A stretch of DNA of 42,548 nucleotides from the NCBI GenBank assembly GCA_949296115.1, contig CASFNR010000021.1, positions 1 through 42,548 of the forward strand. Reading direction: 5' to 3'. Both the position numbers and the translations under genes were made by a program. Numbering within the stretch: the first letter of the stretch is position 1; each line of letters begins with the position of its first letter. Shown piece by piece: positions 15,915 to 25,130 of the stretch. Origin of the DNA: an uncultured Eubacteriales bacterium. Lineage in GTDB: Bacteria; Bacillota; Clostridia; Oscillospirales; Oscillospiraceae. A model generated the notes under the pieces. It was not told the DNA's origin. It was given only the letters and a program-made list of their open reading frames with translations, and did not search any database.

Positions 15915-17978
15915 ATGTACACCGTTAATTCCATCCGCAACGTCTGTCTGCTCGGACACAGCGGCAGCGGCAAAACCGCGCTGGCTGAGAGCTTGCTTTA
16001 CATGACCGGTGCCATCGACCGTATGGGCAAGAACGCCGACGGCAACACCGTTTCTGACTATGATCCCGAGGAGATCCGCCGCAACATTTCCATTTCCACC
16101 TCTGTGATTCCTCTGGACTACCACAATGTCCGCATCAACCTGCTGGACACCCCCGGTGCCTTTGACTTTTCCGGCGCCGTGATGGAGGCCCTCCGGGCCG
16201 CCGACGCCGCCATTCTGGTGTGCTCCGCCAAGGACGGCATCACCGTGGGCTTTGAAAAGGCCTGGAAATACTGCGAGGAGCGGAATATGCCCCGGTTCGT
16301 CTACATCTCCAAGGTAGACGAGGACCACTCCGACTACAACGCCACCTTTGAGGCCCTGCGGGAAAAGTACGGCAACAAGATTGCTCCCGTGGTGGTTCCC
16401 ATCTGGGACGCCGGCCACAAGGTTACCGGCATCATCGACGTGCTGAACAAGCGGGCCTATGAAATGCGCAGCCAGAAGCGGGTGGAGATTGACATCCCCG
16501 AGGACAAGGTTTCTGTCATCGAGGAATTCAACGACGCTCTGAAGGAAGCCGTTGCCGAAACCGATGAGGCCCTGATGGACCGGTTCTTTGAGGGTGACGA
16601 CTTCACCTACCGGGAAATGATCACCGGCCTGCACCAGGGCGTCAGCGACCTGAGCCTGTTCCCGGTGCTCTGCGGCTCCGGCATCAACTGCCTGGGCAGC
16701 CTGATGCTCATGGACCACATCATCGATCTGCTGCCCAACCCGGTTCAGGGCAACTATCACAAGGCCACCACCGCCGACGGCAAGGTGGAGGAGTTCGTGG
16801 TCTCTCCCGCCGCCGTGCCCTGCGCCTTTGTCTGGAAAACCGTATCCGACCAGTACGGCAAGTATTCCTTCGTGAAGGTGCTCTCCGGTGAAATCACCTC
16901 CGACACCACCCTGGTCAACGCCCGCACCGGCGAAACCGAGAAGCTGGGCAGACTCTACACCATGTGCGGCAAGAAGGCCACCGAGGTCAAGGTTCTGACC
17001 TGCGGCGACATCGGTGCCTTCGGCAAGATGGACAAGGTCAAGACCGGCGACACCCTGTGCGACCCCCGGAAGGTGGTCTCCCTGAAGCAGATTCCCTACG
17101 CCCAGCCCTGCTACTCCATGGCCATCGCCCCCAAAGTCAAGGGTCAGGAGGATAAGGTGGGCACCGGCCTGAACCGGCTGAACGAGGAAGATCCCTCCTT
17201 CACCCTGGTCAACAACGCCGAAACCAAGCAGCTGGTGCTCTCCGGCGCCGGCGACCAGCAGCTGGATGTGCTGGTATCCAAGCTGAAGAGCCGCTTCGGC
17301 GTGGACGCCACGCTGTCCCCGGCCAAGGTTGCCTACCGGGAGAAGATCAAGAAGAAGGTGGAGGCCCACGGCCGTCACAAGAAGCAGACCGGCGGCAGCG
17401 GCCAGTTCGGCGACGTGTGGATTCGTTTCGAGCCCCAGGACGAGCAGGACGATCTGATCTTTGCCGAGGAAGTCTTCGGCGGCTCCGTGCCCCGGAACTT
17501 CTACCCCGCCGTGGAAAAGGGCGTACAGGAAGCGGTTCAGAAGGGTCCCCTGGCGGGCTACCCCATGGTGGGCCTGAAGGCGGTTCTGTACGACGGCTCC
17601 TACCATCCCGTGGACTCCAACGAAATGGCCTTCAAGCTGGCGGCTATTCTGGCCTACAAGGAAGCCATGCCCAACGCCAATCCCACCCTGCTGGAGCCCA
17701 TCGGCTCCCTGAAGGTGAGCGTGCCCGAGGCCTATGTGGGCGATGTCATGGGCGATCTGAGCAAGCGCCGGGGCCGTCCCATGGGCATGAACCCCGACCA
17801 TGACGGCAATACCGTCATCGAGGCGGAGGTTCCCATGGCCGAGATGGGCAGCTACGCCATCGACCTTCGGGCCATGACCCAGGCCCGGGGCAGCTTCACC
17901 CTGGAGTTTGTCCGCTATGAGGAAGTGCCCAAGGCCAACCAGGCCAAGATCATTGCCGACGCCAAGAACGAAGAATAA
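15915..17978 (+). CDS. Elongation factor G-like GTPase
   Basis: A 687-residue translational GTPase of the EF-G-like family that many Clostridia carry beside canonical FusA. G1 is GHSGSGKT (14-21) rather than the AHVDHGKT/AHIDAGKT of true EF-G, G3 is DTPG (78-81) and G4 is SKVD (132-135) rather than NKxD. Domain II, III, IV (GGSGQFGDVWIRFEP) and V (LSKRRGRPMGMN) follow in EF-G order. The G1/G4 changes argue against it being the main elongation factor; a ribosome-related accessory role is inference. ATG start at 15915 preceded by AAAGGAG. Single-gene unit with its own promoter and terminator. Confidence 0.9.
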   Translation: MYTVNSIRNVCLLGHSGSGKTALAESLLYMTGAIDRMGKNADGNTVSDYDPEEIRRNISISTSVIPLDYHNVRINLLDTPGAFDFSGAVMEALRAADAAILVCSAKDGITVGFEKAWKYCEERNMPRFVYISKVDEDHSDYNATFEALREKYGNKIAPVVVPIWDAGHKVTGIIDVLNKRAYEMRSQKRVEIDIPEDKVSVIEEFNDALKEAVAETDEALMDRFFEGDDFTYREMITGLHQGVSDLSLFPVLCGSGINCLGSLMLMDHIIDLLPNPVQGNYHKATTADGKVEEFVVSPAAVPCAFVWKTVSDQYGKYSFVKVLSGEITSDTTLVNARTGETEKLGRLYTMCGKKATEVKVLTCGDIGAFGKMDKVKTGDTLCDPRKVVSLKQIPYAQPCYSMAIAPKVKGQEDKVGTGLNRLNEEDPSFTLVNNAETKQLVLSGAGDQQLDVLVSKLKSRFGVDATLSPAKVAYREKIKKKVEAHGRHKKQTGGSGQFGDVWIRFEPQDEQDDLIFAEEVFGGSVPRNFYPAVEKGVQEAVQKGPLAGYPMVGLKAVLYDGSYHPVDSNEMAFKLAAILAYKEAMPNANPTLLEPIGSLKVSVPEAYVGDVMGDLSKRRGRPMGMNPDHDGNTVIEAEVPMAEMGSYAIDLRAMTQARGSFTLEFVRYEEVPKANQAKIIADAKNEE

Positions 17979-17996
17979 TTTCCCGAGATTACAAAG

Positions 17997-18035
17997 CCCC
18001 CGGTTTCGGAGCAAATCCGAAACCGGGGGTTCTTT
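17997..18035 (+). terminator. Terminator after the EF-G-like gene
   Basis: Perfect 14-bp stem CCCCCGGTTTCGGA / TCCGAAACCGGGGG, loop GCAAA, then TTCTTT. Confidence 0.85.
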
Positions 18036-18056
18036 GGATGTATAAAAGTCTGGATG

Positions 18057-19316
18057 TCATTCCGCCGGAACAGGCTCCGGCTCCCGGACCTCCACCGTGG
18101 CCAGCTGAATCCGATGCTCGTCGGTCTGGGCTGCGGTAATGGTCAGATTCCGGTAGTCAAAGCTGTCTCCCTGATCGGGAATCCGGCCCAGCTGCTCCAT
18201 CATCCAGCCACCCAGAGACACACTGTCCGACTCGCTCTCCACATCAAAGAAGTCACAGAAGTCGTCCAGGGTAACGGTGCAGTCCACCATATATGTATGC
18301 TCTCCCACCTGGCGGAAGGGCTCCTCCACCTCGTCGTGCTCATCCCAGATTTCGCCCACCAGCTCCTCCAGAATGTCCTCCATGGTGACGATGCCCAGGG
18401 TGCCGCCGTACTCGTCGATGACCACCGCCACATGGGATTTGCTGGATTGCAGCAGCTGCAGCAGATCGTCCACCTTCTCCGACTGGTGGATAAACAGGGG
18501 CGGAGTCATAATCTCCGTCAGAGGCAGCGCATTGACCCCGGTACCCTTGTAAAAGTCCTTCTGGTGAATGATTCCCACAATTTTGTCCATGCTGTCCTCA
18601 TACACCAGCAGCCGGGAGAACCGGGTCTGGGTAAACAGCTCCGCAACTTCCTCCTTGGAGGCGTCCACACTGACCCCCTCCAGGTCCACCCGGTGGGTCA
18701 GAATGTCCTTGGCTTCCAGTCCGCCGAATTCCACGGCGTTGCGCAGCAGCTCCCCCTCGTTTTCGTCGATGGTGCCCTCCTGCTCCACCTCCTCCAGCAG
18801 AAGCAGCAGCTCCTCCTGGGACATTTTATCCTCGTCCCCGGAGCGGAACAGGTTGCTGACCAGGTTCTTCCACTGGGAGAAAAGGAAGTTCAGGGGCGTC
18901 AGCAAAACCATCAGCAGGTGAATCAGCGGCGTGGAGAACATGGCAAATTTTTCCGGATAATCCTTGGCAATGCTCTTGGGGGTGATCTCGCCGAAGATCA
19001 GCACCACAATGGTAACCACCACCGTGGACATGGTCGCGCCCAGCTCCTGGCCCATCAGGTTTACGAACAGCAGCGTGCCGATGGAAGCGGTGGCGATGTT
19101 GACGATGTTGTTGCCGATGAGCACGGTGGAGATCAGCTTGTCATAGTTCTCCGCCAGCTCCAGGGTTTTCCTGGCACGATTGTTTCCCTTCTCCGCCATG
19201 GCCTTCAGGCGGGTCTTGTTCAGAGACGCAAAAGCCGTCTCCGTGGCGGAAAAGTAGGCAGAAAATAGAATACAGATCAGCATTCCCACCAGGCTGCCGA
19301 TATGGTCTGAAATCAT
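18057..19316 (-). CDS. CNNM/HlyC-CorC family membrane protein (metal transport related)
   Basis: A 419-residue membrane protein of the CNNM plus CBS plus CorC architecture. The N-terminal DUF21 domain (about 1-190) contains 3-4 membrane helices and [16 protein letters not shown], the hallmark of the family. Two CBS domains span roughly 205-330 ([48 protein letters not shown]). A C-terminal CorC_HlyC domain covers about 340-415. Relatives are implicated in Mg2+ or other divalent cation efflux. The ATG has AAAGGATG upstream. A consensus promoter and a ~180-nt leader with an intrinsic terminator precede it, indicating regulated read-through. Confidence 0.92.
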   Translation of the reverse strand: MISDHIGSLVGMLICILFSAYFSATETAFASLNKTRLKAMAEKGNNRARKTLELAENYDKLISTVLIGNNIVNIATASIGTLLFVNLMGQELGATMSTVVVTIVVLIFGEITPKSIAKDYPEKFAMFSTPLIHLLMVLLTPLNFLFSQWKNLVSNLFRSGDEDKMSQEELLLLLEEVEQEGTIDENEGELLRNAVEFGGLEAKDILTHRVDLEGVSVDASKEEVAELFTQTRFSRLLVYEDSMDKIVGIIHQKDFYKGTGVNALPLTEIMTPPLFIHQSEKVDDLLQLLQSSKSHVAVVIDEYGGTLGIVTMEDILEELVGEIWDEHDEVEEPFRQVGEHTYMVDCTVTLDDFCDFFDVESESDSVSLGGWMMEQLGRIPDQGDSFDYRNLTITAAQTDEHRIQLATVEVREPEPVPAE

Positions 19317-19360
19317 GTGTTTTCATCCTTTCAATGGTTTGATTCCGAAAAATTGACATC

Positions 19361-19404
19361 AAAAAAAGACATACCTATCCCATCACAGCGGATGCAGGCA
19401 TGCC
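19361..19404 (-). terminator. Intrinsic terminator inside the CNNM/CorC leader
   Basis: On the minus strand GGCATGCCT (19396-19404) pairs with AGGTATGTC (19368-19376), then a 2-nt bulge, ATCC/GGAT and a 9-nt loop, followed by TTTTTTT (19361-19367). It lies 45 nt before the start codon. Confidence 0.75.
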
Positions 19405-19495
19405 GTACGAAATCAAATTCAAATTGTCAGGATCACTATGATCGCCGCTACTGCAACTGTCCATCCGGAGTATCACCTTCCTTGGGATTAAAATT
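19361..19495 (-). promoter_or_regulatory. Candidate riboswitch/attenuator leader of the CNNM/CorC gene
   Basis: Read on the minus strand, the leader can fold in two exclusive ways. Fold A: P1 ATCCCA (19483-19488) with TGGGAT (19377-19382), enclosing P2 CGGATG (19462-19467) with CATCCG (19389-19394) and hairpin GATCA-TAG-TGATC (19431-19443). Fold B: the 3' part forms a terminator (19361-19404) using the same bases. That is the layout of a transcription-terminating riboswitch. The class is unassigned: a short stretch (AGGTGA..CTCC) recalls the M-box, but the rest does not fit. A metal ligand is a guess from the downstream gene. Confidence 0.6.
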
Positions 19496-19501
19496 GCCTG
19501 T

Positions 19502-19530
19502 ATTATAGCAGAGGGGCGGGGATTTGTCAA
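19502..19530 (-). promoter_or_regulatory. Consensus sigma-A promoter for the CNNM/CorC gene
   Basis: On the minus strand TTGACA (19525-19530), 17-nt spacer, TATAAT (19502-19507). It places the transcript start near 19495, just ahead of the structured leader. Confidence 0.88.
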
Positions 19531-19578
19531 TCGCCTGCCTGCATACGGTCCGGAAAAGATTGCCTGCGCACAAGCATT

Positions 19579-19606
19579 CCGCCGGGACGCAGATGCGTCC
19601 CGGCGG
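19579..19606 (-). terminator. Hairpin downstream of ftsH
   Basis: Perfect 13-bp stem CCGCCGGGACGCA / TGCGTCCCGGCGG with a 2-nt central gap, 6 nt after the ftsH stop. No T run follows immediately, so its strength as a terminator is uncertain. Confidence 0.6.
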
Positions 19607-19611
19607 CTCGG

Positions 19612-21537
<1,926 letters not shown>

Positions 21538-21575
21538 TTCCGCTCGCCTCCTTCTTTCCTGTTACAATTTTTCCC

Positions 21576-21604
21576 ATCATAGCATATTTTTACGCCGTAA
21601 GCAA
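21576..21604 (-). promoter_or_regulatory. Sigma-A promoter for ftsH
   Basis: On the minus strand TTGCTT (21599-21604), 17-nt spacer, TATGAT (21576-21581). Confidence 0.7.
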
Positions 21605-21686
21605 CGAAGGATTCTTGGAATTGCGGTAAATTTTCTGTGAATGGGGGCCAAAAACGGCCCCCATCCGGGGTGTGCGAAAAAAAGTG

Positions 21687-21715
21687 TTGAGAATGGAAGC
21701 AAAATCTGCTATACT
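21687..21715 (+). promoter_or_regulatory. Sigma-A promoter for rlmB
   Basis: TTGAGA (21687-21692), 17-nt spacer, TATACT (21710-21715). Confidence 0.75.
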
Positions 21716-21783
21716 GTTTTCAATTATTGCTATATTCTGCGGAAACCCCCGTTCCGGGATTCCGCCCCTGGAGTTGAAACCGT

Positions 21784-22599
21784 ATGAATGAAAAAAGCCG
21801 TTCCGGCGGAAGGGATTTCCGCCGTCGGGCCGACCGCTTTGCCGACCGCACCCCTGCGGAAGAAGAGGTGGAGGGACAGCTGGAGGGCCGCAACGCCATT
21901 CAGGAAGCCCTGAAAAGCGGCCGCACCATCGACAAGGTCTTTGTGGCCTCCGGAGACACAGACCGGGCGCTGCAGCGCCTGGCCGCCCAGGCCAAGGAGG
22001 CCGGGGCTGTGGTGGTGCCGGTAGACCGGCGGAAGCTGGACGCCATGTCCGTCACCCGGGCCCACCAGGGGATTATCGCCCTGGCCGCCGCCCATGAATA
22101 CTGCACCATTGACGACCTGCTGGCGGAAGCTGCCGCCCGGGGAGAAGCCCCTCTGCTGGTGATCTGCGACGAGCTGTCCGATCCCCACAACCTGGGTGCC
22201 ATCCTGCGCAGCGCCGAATGCGCCGGTGCCCACGGGGTCATCATCCCCAAGCGGCGCAGCGTGGGACTCACCGCCACGGTGGCCAAATCCTCTGCCGGTG
22301 CAGTGGAATATATGAAGGTGGCCCGGGTCACCAACATCAACGCCGCCATCTCTGAGCTGAAGGAAAAGGGCGTGTGGATCTACGGCACCGCCGCAGAAGG
22401 CTCCATTCCCATGTATCAGGCAGACCTCACCGGCCCGGCTGCCATCGTCATCGGCAACGAGGGCGACGGACTCAGCCCCCTCGTGCGAAAAAACTGCGAC
22501 GTGATGGTCCACATTCCCATGAAAGGCCGAATCAGCTCTCTCAACGCATCCGCCGCGGCCTCTATTTTATTGTATGAGGCGGTGCGCCAGCGTATCTAA
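21784..22599 (+). CDS. rlmB: TrmH/RlmB-family rRNA 2'-O-methyltransferase
   Basis: SPOUT methyltransferase; RlmB modifies G2251 of 23S rRNA. 271 residues: a basic N-terminal tail (1-25), an RNA-binding substrate domain (about 30-105, EGRNAIQEALKSGRTIDKVFV) and the knotted catalytic domain with NLGAILRSAECAGAHG (136-151), IVIGNEGDGLSPLV and the C-terminal IPMKGRISSLNASAAASILLYE. These three motifs are the TrmH family signature. Other rRNA or tRNA 2'-O-ribose targets cannot be excluded from sequence alone. Start ATG at 21784 behind a weak GGAG site; it ends 17 nt before the next gene, so the two are probably co-transcribed. Confidence 0.92.
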   Translation: MNEKSRSGGRDFRRRADRFADRTPAEEEVEGQLEGRNAIQEALKSGRTIDKVFVASGDTDRALQRLAAQAKEAGAVVVPVDRRKLDAMSVTRAHQGIIALAAAHEYCTIDDLLAEAAARGEAPLLVICDELSDPHNLGAILRSAECAGAHGVIIPKRRSVGLTATVAKSSAGAVEYMKVARVTNINAAISELKEKGVWIYGTAAEGSIPMYQADLTGPAAIVIGNEGDGLSPLVRKNCDVMVHIPMKGRISSLNASAAASILLYEAVRQRI

Positions 22600-22616
22600 C
22601 CAGGAGGAACCCTTGT

Positions 22617-24722
22617 ATGGACAACAAAGACGAGCTCCAGGAATTTGACCTGGACGACATTCTCAACGAATTTCACCAAGAGGACCCGGATTCTCCCGAA
22701 GTCCTGTCCGACGCAGAACAGCTGCCGGAGGATCTTCTGGATCTACCGGAGCTGAATCTGGACGGGGTTGCGGATGCGGACATTCTGGCTGAGGCATCTG
22801 TCCCGGACGCAGCGGAACCGCTGCCGGAGGACACGGTATCCGGGAATGGAGCGGTGGAAGATCAGACCGTCTCCTATCAGCCGGTTACCGGTGAGGAAGC
22901 CGGTTCTTCCGCCGAAGATGCCGCCCCTGTCCCCGACGACGATACCCACACCTACGCTCCCAGCGGAGGCGAAGCCCCGGCGGATGGAAAACCCACGCCC
23001 CCTCCTCCCGGCCCGGCCTTTGAGGTGGAAGAGGAATTCATTCCCTCTCCCATTGTCTTTACCCCCCGCTCCCGGCTGAAGGAACTAAAAAAGAAGCTGG
23101 TAGCCGGTCCGGAAAAGCGGTACTACCAGCTCTCCGAAATCGGTACCGTCCGGCTGCAGATCGCCTTGCTGGTGAACATTCTGGTGGTTCTGCTGTCCGC
23201 CGGCGTTACCACCATGTTCGTCCTGGACATGGTGCCGGAAAACCGGCTGCGGTTCGTGATCTTCAGTCAGATTCTATCCATGCTGGTATCCGGGCTGCTG
23301 GGCATCTACCTGATGATGGACAGCATCGGCGAACTGTTCAAAGGCAAATTTACCGTCAACACCCTGCTGACCATTACCTTCGCCGCCTGTATGGCCGACG
23401 CCTGGTTCTGCCTGCAGGAGCTTCGGATTCCCTGCTGCGCCGCTTTCAGCCTGGAAATGGTCATGGCCCTGTGGGCCAGACTCCAGCGGCGCAATACGGA
23501 AATTGCCCAGCTGGACACCATGCGCAAGGCCGTGCGGCTTCACGCCATTGTCCGGGTTCCGGGCTATTTCCAGGGGAAAGACGGTCTGCTCCGCACCGAA
23601 GGTGATGTGGAGGACTTTATGGACACCTACCAGAAAACCACCGGTCCCCAGCTGGTGCAGAATGTATATGCCCTGCTGGGCTTGCTGGCCTGTGTGTGCA
23701 TTGCGGTCATTGCCGGCATGTACCACGGCGTGAGCATGGGCGTACAGATTTTCTCCACCAGCCTGCTGGTGGCCGTCCCCGCCAGCTTCTTTATCTCCAT
23801 CTCCCGGCCCATGTCCATTCTGGAGCAGCGGCTGCACATGGTGGGCACGGTGCTGTGCGGCTGGAAGGGCGTGAAGGGCCTGTGCGGCAAAGCCGCCTTC
23901 CCCCTGACCGATCATGATCTGTTCCCCCAGGGCAGCACCAAGCTCAACGGGGTGAAATTCTACGGTGACCGGAACCCTGATGACGTGGTGGCCTACTCCA
24001 CCTCTCTGATAGAGAAGGCGGGAGGCGACCTGGTGCCGGTGTTCCGGCAGCTCCTCGCCAGCCGCAGCGGCAGCGAGTATCCGGTGTCCAACTTCCAGAA
24101 CTACGGCAGCGGCGGAATCGGCTGCGAAATTCAGGGGGAGTCGGTGCTTCTTGGCAGCCTCCACTTCCTGCAGGAGATGGGCGTGGATATCCCCGAGGGC
24201 ACCATGGTCAATCAGGCTGTCTATGTGGCAATCGACGGGCAGCTCAGTGCGGTCTATGCCATTTCCTACGCCAAGATGCGCTCCGCTGCGGCGGGTCTCG
24301 TCACCCTGTGCGGTTATTCCCGGCTGACACCAGTGATTCTGTGCAGCGACTTTATGCTCACCGAGAGCTTTATCGGGGCAAAGTTTGAGGTCAAGACCAA
24401 GCGAATGGCCTTCCCCAGCCGGGAAGAGGCCGCTCATCTGCGGGCAGCCCGTCCCGACCCGGAGCTTCCCGTTCTGGCCATGACCACCCGGGAAGAGCTG
24501 ATCAGCTCCGCCTACGCCGTCACCGGCGCCCGGGCCCTGCGCACCGCTACCCGCCTGGGCGTGGTGATCCACCTGATCGGCGGCATCCTGGGACTGCTGA
24601 TTATGCTGGTGCTGGCCATCATGGGCAACACCGAGCTGCTGACCCCCACCAACATCCTGCTCTACCAGCTGATCTGGGCGGTGCCCGGCCTTCTGGTCAC
24701 GGAGTGGGCCAGAATTGTATAA
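22617..24722 (+). CDS. P-type-ATPase-like membrane protein lacking catalytic motifs
   Basis: A 701-residue protein. Residues 1-140 form a low-complexity acidic, Pro-rich cytoplasmic tail. Membrane segments lie at about 178-203, 210-233, 246-285, 350-368, 374-396, 645-670 and 678-696. The layout copies a P1B ATPase: VAVPAS (385-390) sits where the ion-binding transmembrane motif lies, and GSGGIGCEIQGESVLLGS (497-514) matches the N-domain GxG block. DKTGTLT is replaced by DHDLFPQ (432-438), the TGD loop by CSD (576-578) and the SEHP motif by SEYP. GDGxNDxP is absent, and no A-domain TGES is found in the short loop at 300-345. It should not hydrolyse ATP by the usual mechanism. ATG with AGGAGG upstream; follows rlmB. 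Confidence 0.75.
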   Translation: MDNKDELQEFDLDDILNEFHQEDPDSPEVLSDAEQLPEDLLDLPELNLDGVADADILAEASVPDAAEPLPEDTVSGNGAVEDQTVSYQPVTGEEAGSSAEDAAPVPDDDTHTYAPSGGEAPADGKPTPPPPGPAFEVEEEFIPSPIVFTPRSRLKELKKKLVAGPEKRYYQLSEIGTVRLQIALLVNILVVLLSAGVTTMFVLDMVPENRLRFVIFSQILSMLVSGLLGIYLMMDSIGELFKGKFTVNTLLTITFAACMADAWFCLQELRIPCCAAFSLEMVMALWARLQRRNTEIAQLDTMRKAVRLHAIVRVPGYFQGKDGLLRTEGDVEDFMDTYQKTTGPQLVQNVYALLGLLACVCIAVIAGMYHGVSMGVQIFSTSLLVAVPASFFISISRPMSILEQRLHMVGTVLCGWKGVKGLCGKAAFPLTDHDLFPQGSTKLNGVKFYGDRNPDDVVAYSTSLIEKAGGDLVPVFRQLLASRSGSEYPVSNFQNYGSGGIGCEIQGESVLLGSLHFLQEMGVDIPEGTMVNQAVYVAIDGQLSAVYAISYAKMRSAAAGLVTLCGYSRLTPVILCSDFMLTESFIGAKFEVKTKRMAFPSREEAAHLRAARPDPELPVLAMTTREELISSAYAVTGARALRTATRLGVVIHLIGGILGLLIMLVLAIMGNTELLTPTNILLYQLIWAVPGLLVTEWARIV

Positions 24723-24729
24723 ATCCCAC

Positions 24730-24756
24730 AGCGCTCCGGGAAAATCCCGGAGCGCA
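24730..24756 (+). repeat. Duplicated terminator hairpin, left copy
   Basis: A 27-bp sequence (stem TGCGCTCCGGG-type, loop AAAA) exactly repeated at 24958-24984. This copy follows the P-type-ATPase-like gene by 7 nt but has no T run. The two copies bracket a 201-bp insert. Confidence 0.85.
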
Positions 24757-24760
24757 CAGA

Positions 24761-24793
24761 CTGTCGGGAACCCCCTTCGGGGCTTTCCGACAG
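24761..24793. repeat. 33-nt dispersed hairpin, copy 1
   Basis: CTGTCGGGAA...GGCTTTCCGACAG, followed by GTTTTTG. It is 30/33 identical to 32843-32875. An outer stem CAGACTG (24757-24763) / CAGTCTG (24801-24807) encloses it here. Confidence 0.75.
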
Positions 24794-24846
24794 GTTTTTG
24801 CAGTCTGCTGCGCGCATAATTTCTCCCCCTGCGGGGGATAAATTCC

Positions 24847-24954
24847 ACACTTGCAGCCTGAGCAGTATTTTCGTCCAGGCACAGGTCCCGGCCGAAAATG
24901 GATTTCATTTTCTTTGCCGTAACGGGCGGCAAACGCAGTGGGTCTTTTGACACA
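24847..24954 (-). repeat. Dispersed hairpin repeat, copy 2 (minus orientation)
   Basis: On the minus strand it starts GTGTCAAAA and ends CTCAGGCTGCAAGTGT, like copy 1 at 6578-6731, with the same TTTGCCGCC block. The long stem is TTTTCGGCC / GGACGAAAA, so the T-A pair of copy 1 is replaced by G-C. The loop is about 12 nt instead of ~58 nt. It is preceded by a terminator hairpin in its own orientation, as copy 1 is. The rest of this ~400-bp gap (24723-25130) holds hairpins, a terminator and a promoter, and no gene. Confidence 0.7.
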
Positions 24955-24957
24955 CTG

Positions 24958-24990
24958 AGCGCTCCGGGAAAATCCCGGAGCGCATTTTTT
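24958..24990 (+). terminator. Duplicated terminator hairpin, right copy with T run
   Basis: Exact second copy of the 27-bp hairpin (24958-24984) followed by TTTTTT. This is the functional terminator; the 201-bp block upstream separates it from its gene. Confidence 0.85.
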
Positions 24991-25018
24991 ATCTTTTCTT
25001 AATTTCCTTGGAAAAAGG

Positions 25019-25047
25019 TTGCAAACTGTAATCTTTTGCGCTATAAT
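25019..25047 (+). promoter_or_regulatory. Sigma-A promoter for the lipoprotein gene
   Basis: TTGCAA (25019-25024), 17-nt spacer, TATAAT (25042-25047). Confidence 0.82.
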
Positions 25048-25064
25048 GAGAAATCATGCGGAAA

Positions 25065-25108
25065 GGAAATTACCGCTCTGCCGCCAGACCGGCAGCGGTT
25101 CCATTTCC
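25065..25108 (+). promoter_or_regulatory. Long hairpin in the 5' UTR of the lipoprotein gene
   Basis: GGAAAT (25065-25070) pairs with ATTTCC (25103-25108), and inside it ACCG..CTGCCG pairs with CGGCAGCGGT. It ends ~10 nt before AAGGAGGAAG. Not followed by T residues, so it more likely affects mRNA stability or translation than termination. Confidence 0.5.
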
Positions 25109-25130
25109 CTCCCAACAAGGAGGAAGAAAA

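Noticed and set aside
15909-18014. 701-codon minus-strand open frame
   Set aside because: Exact shadow of the EF-G-like gene; Gly/His/Val-rich without any recognisable domain.
19361-19495. Calling the CNNM/CorC leader an M-box
   Set aside because: Only AGGTGA..CTCC resembles it; the conserved GCTGCTGCCC and CCAATGGGT parts are missing and the length is shorter.
23274-24953. 559-codon minus-strand open frame starting in the dispersed repeat
   Set aside because: Antisense to the P-type-ATPase-like gene. The N-terminal residues derive from the repeat itself, and the composition is that of a shadow frame.
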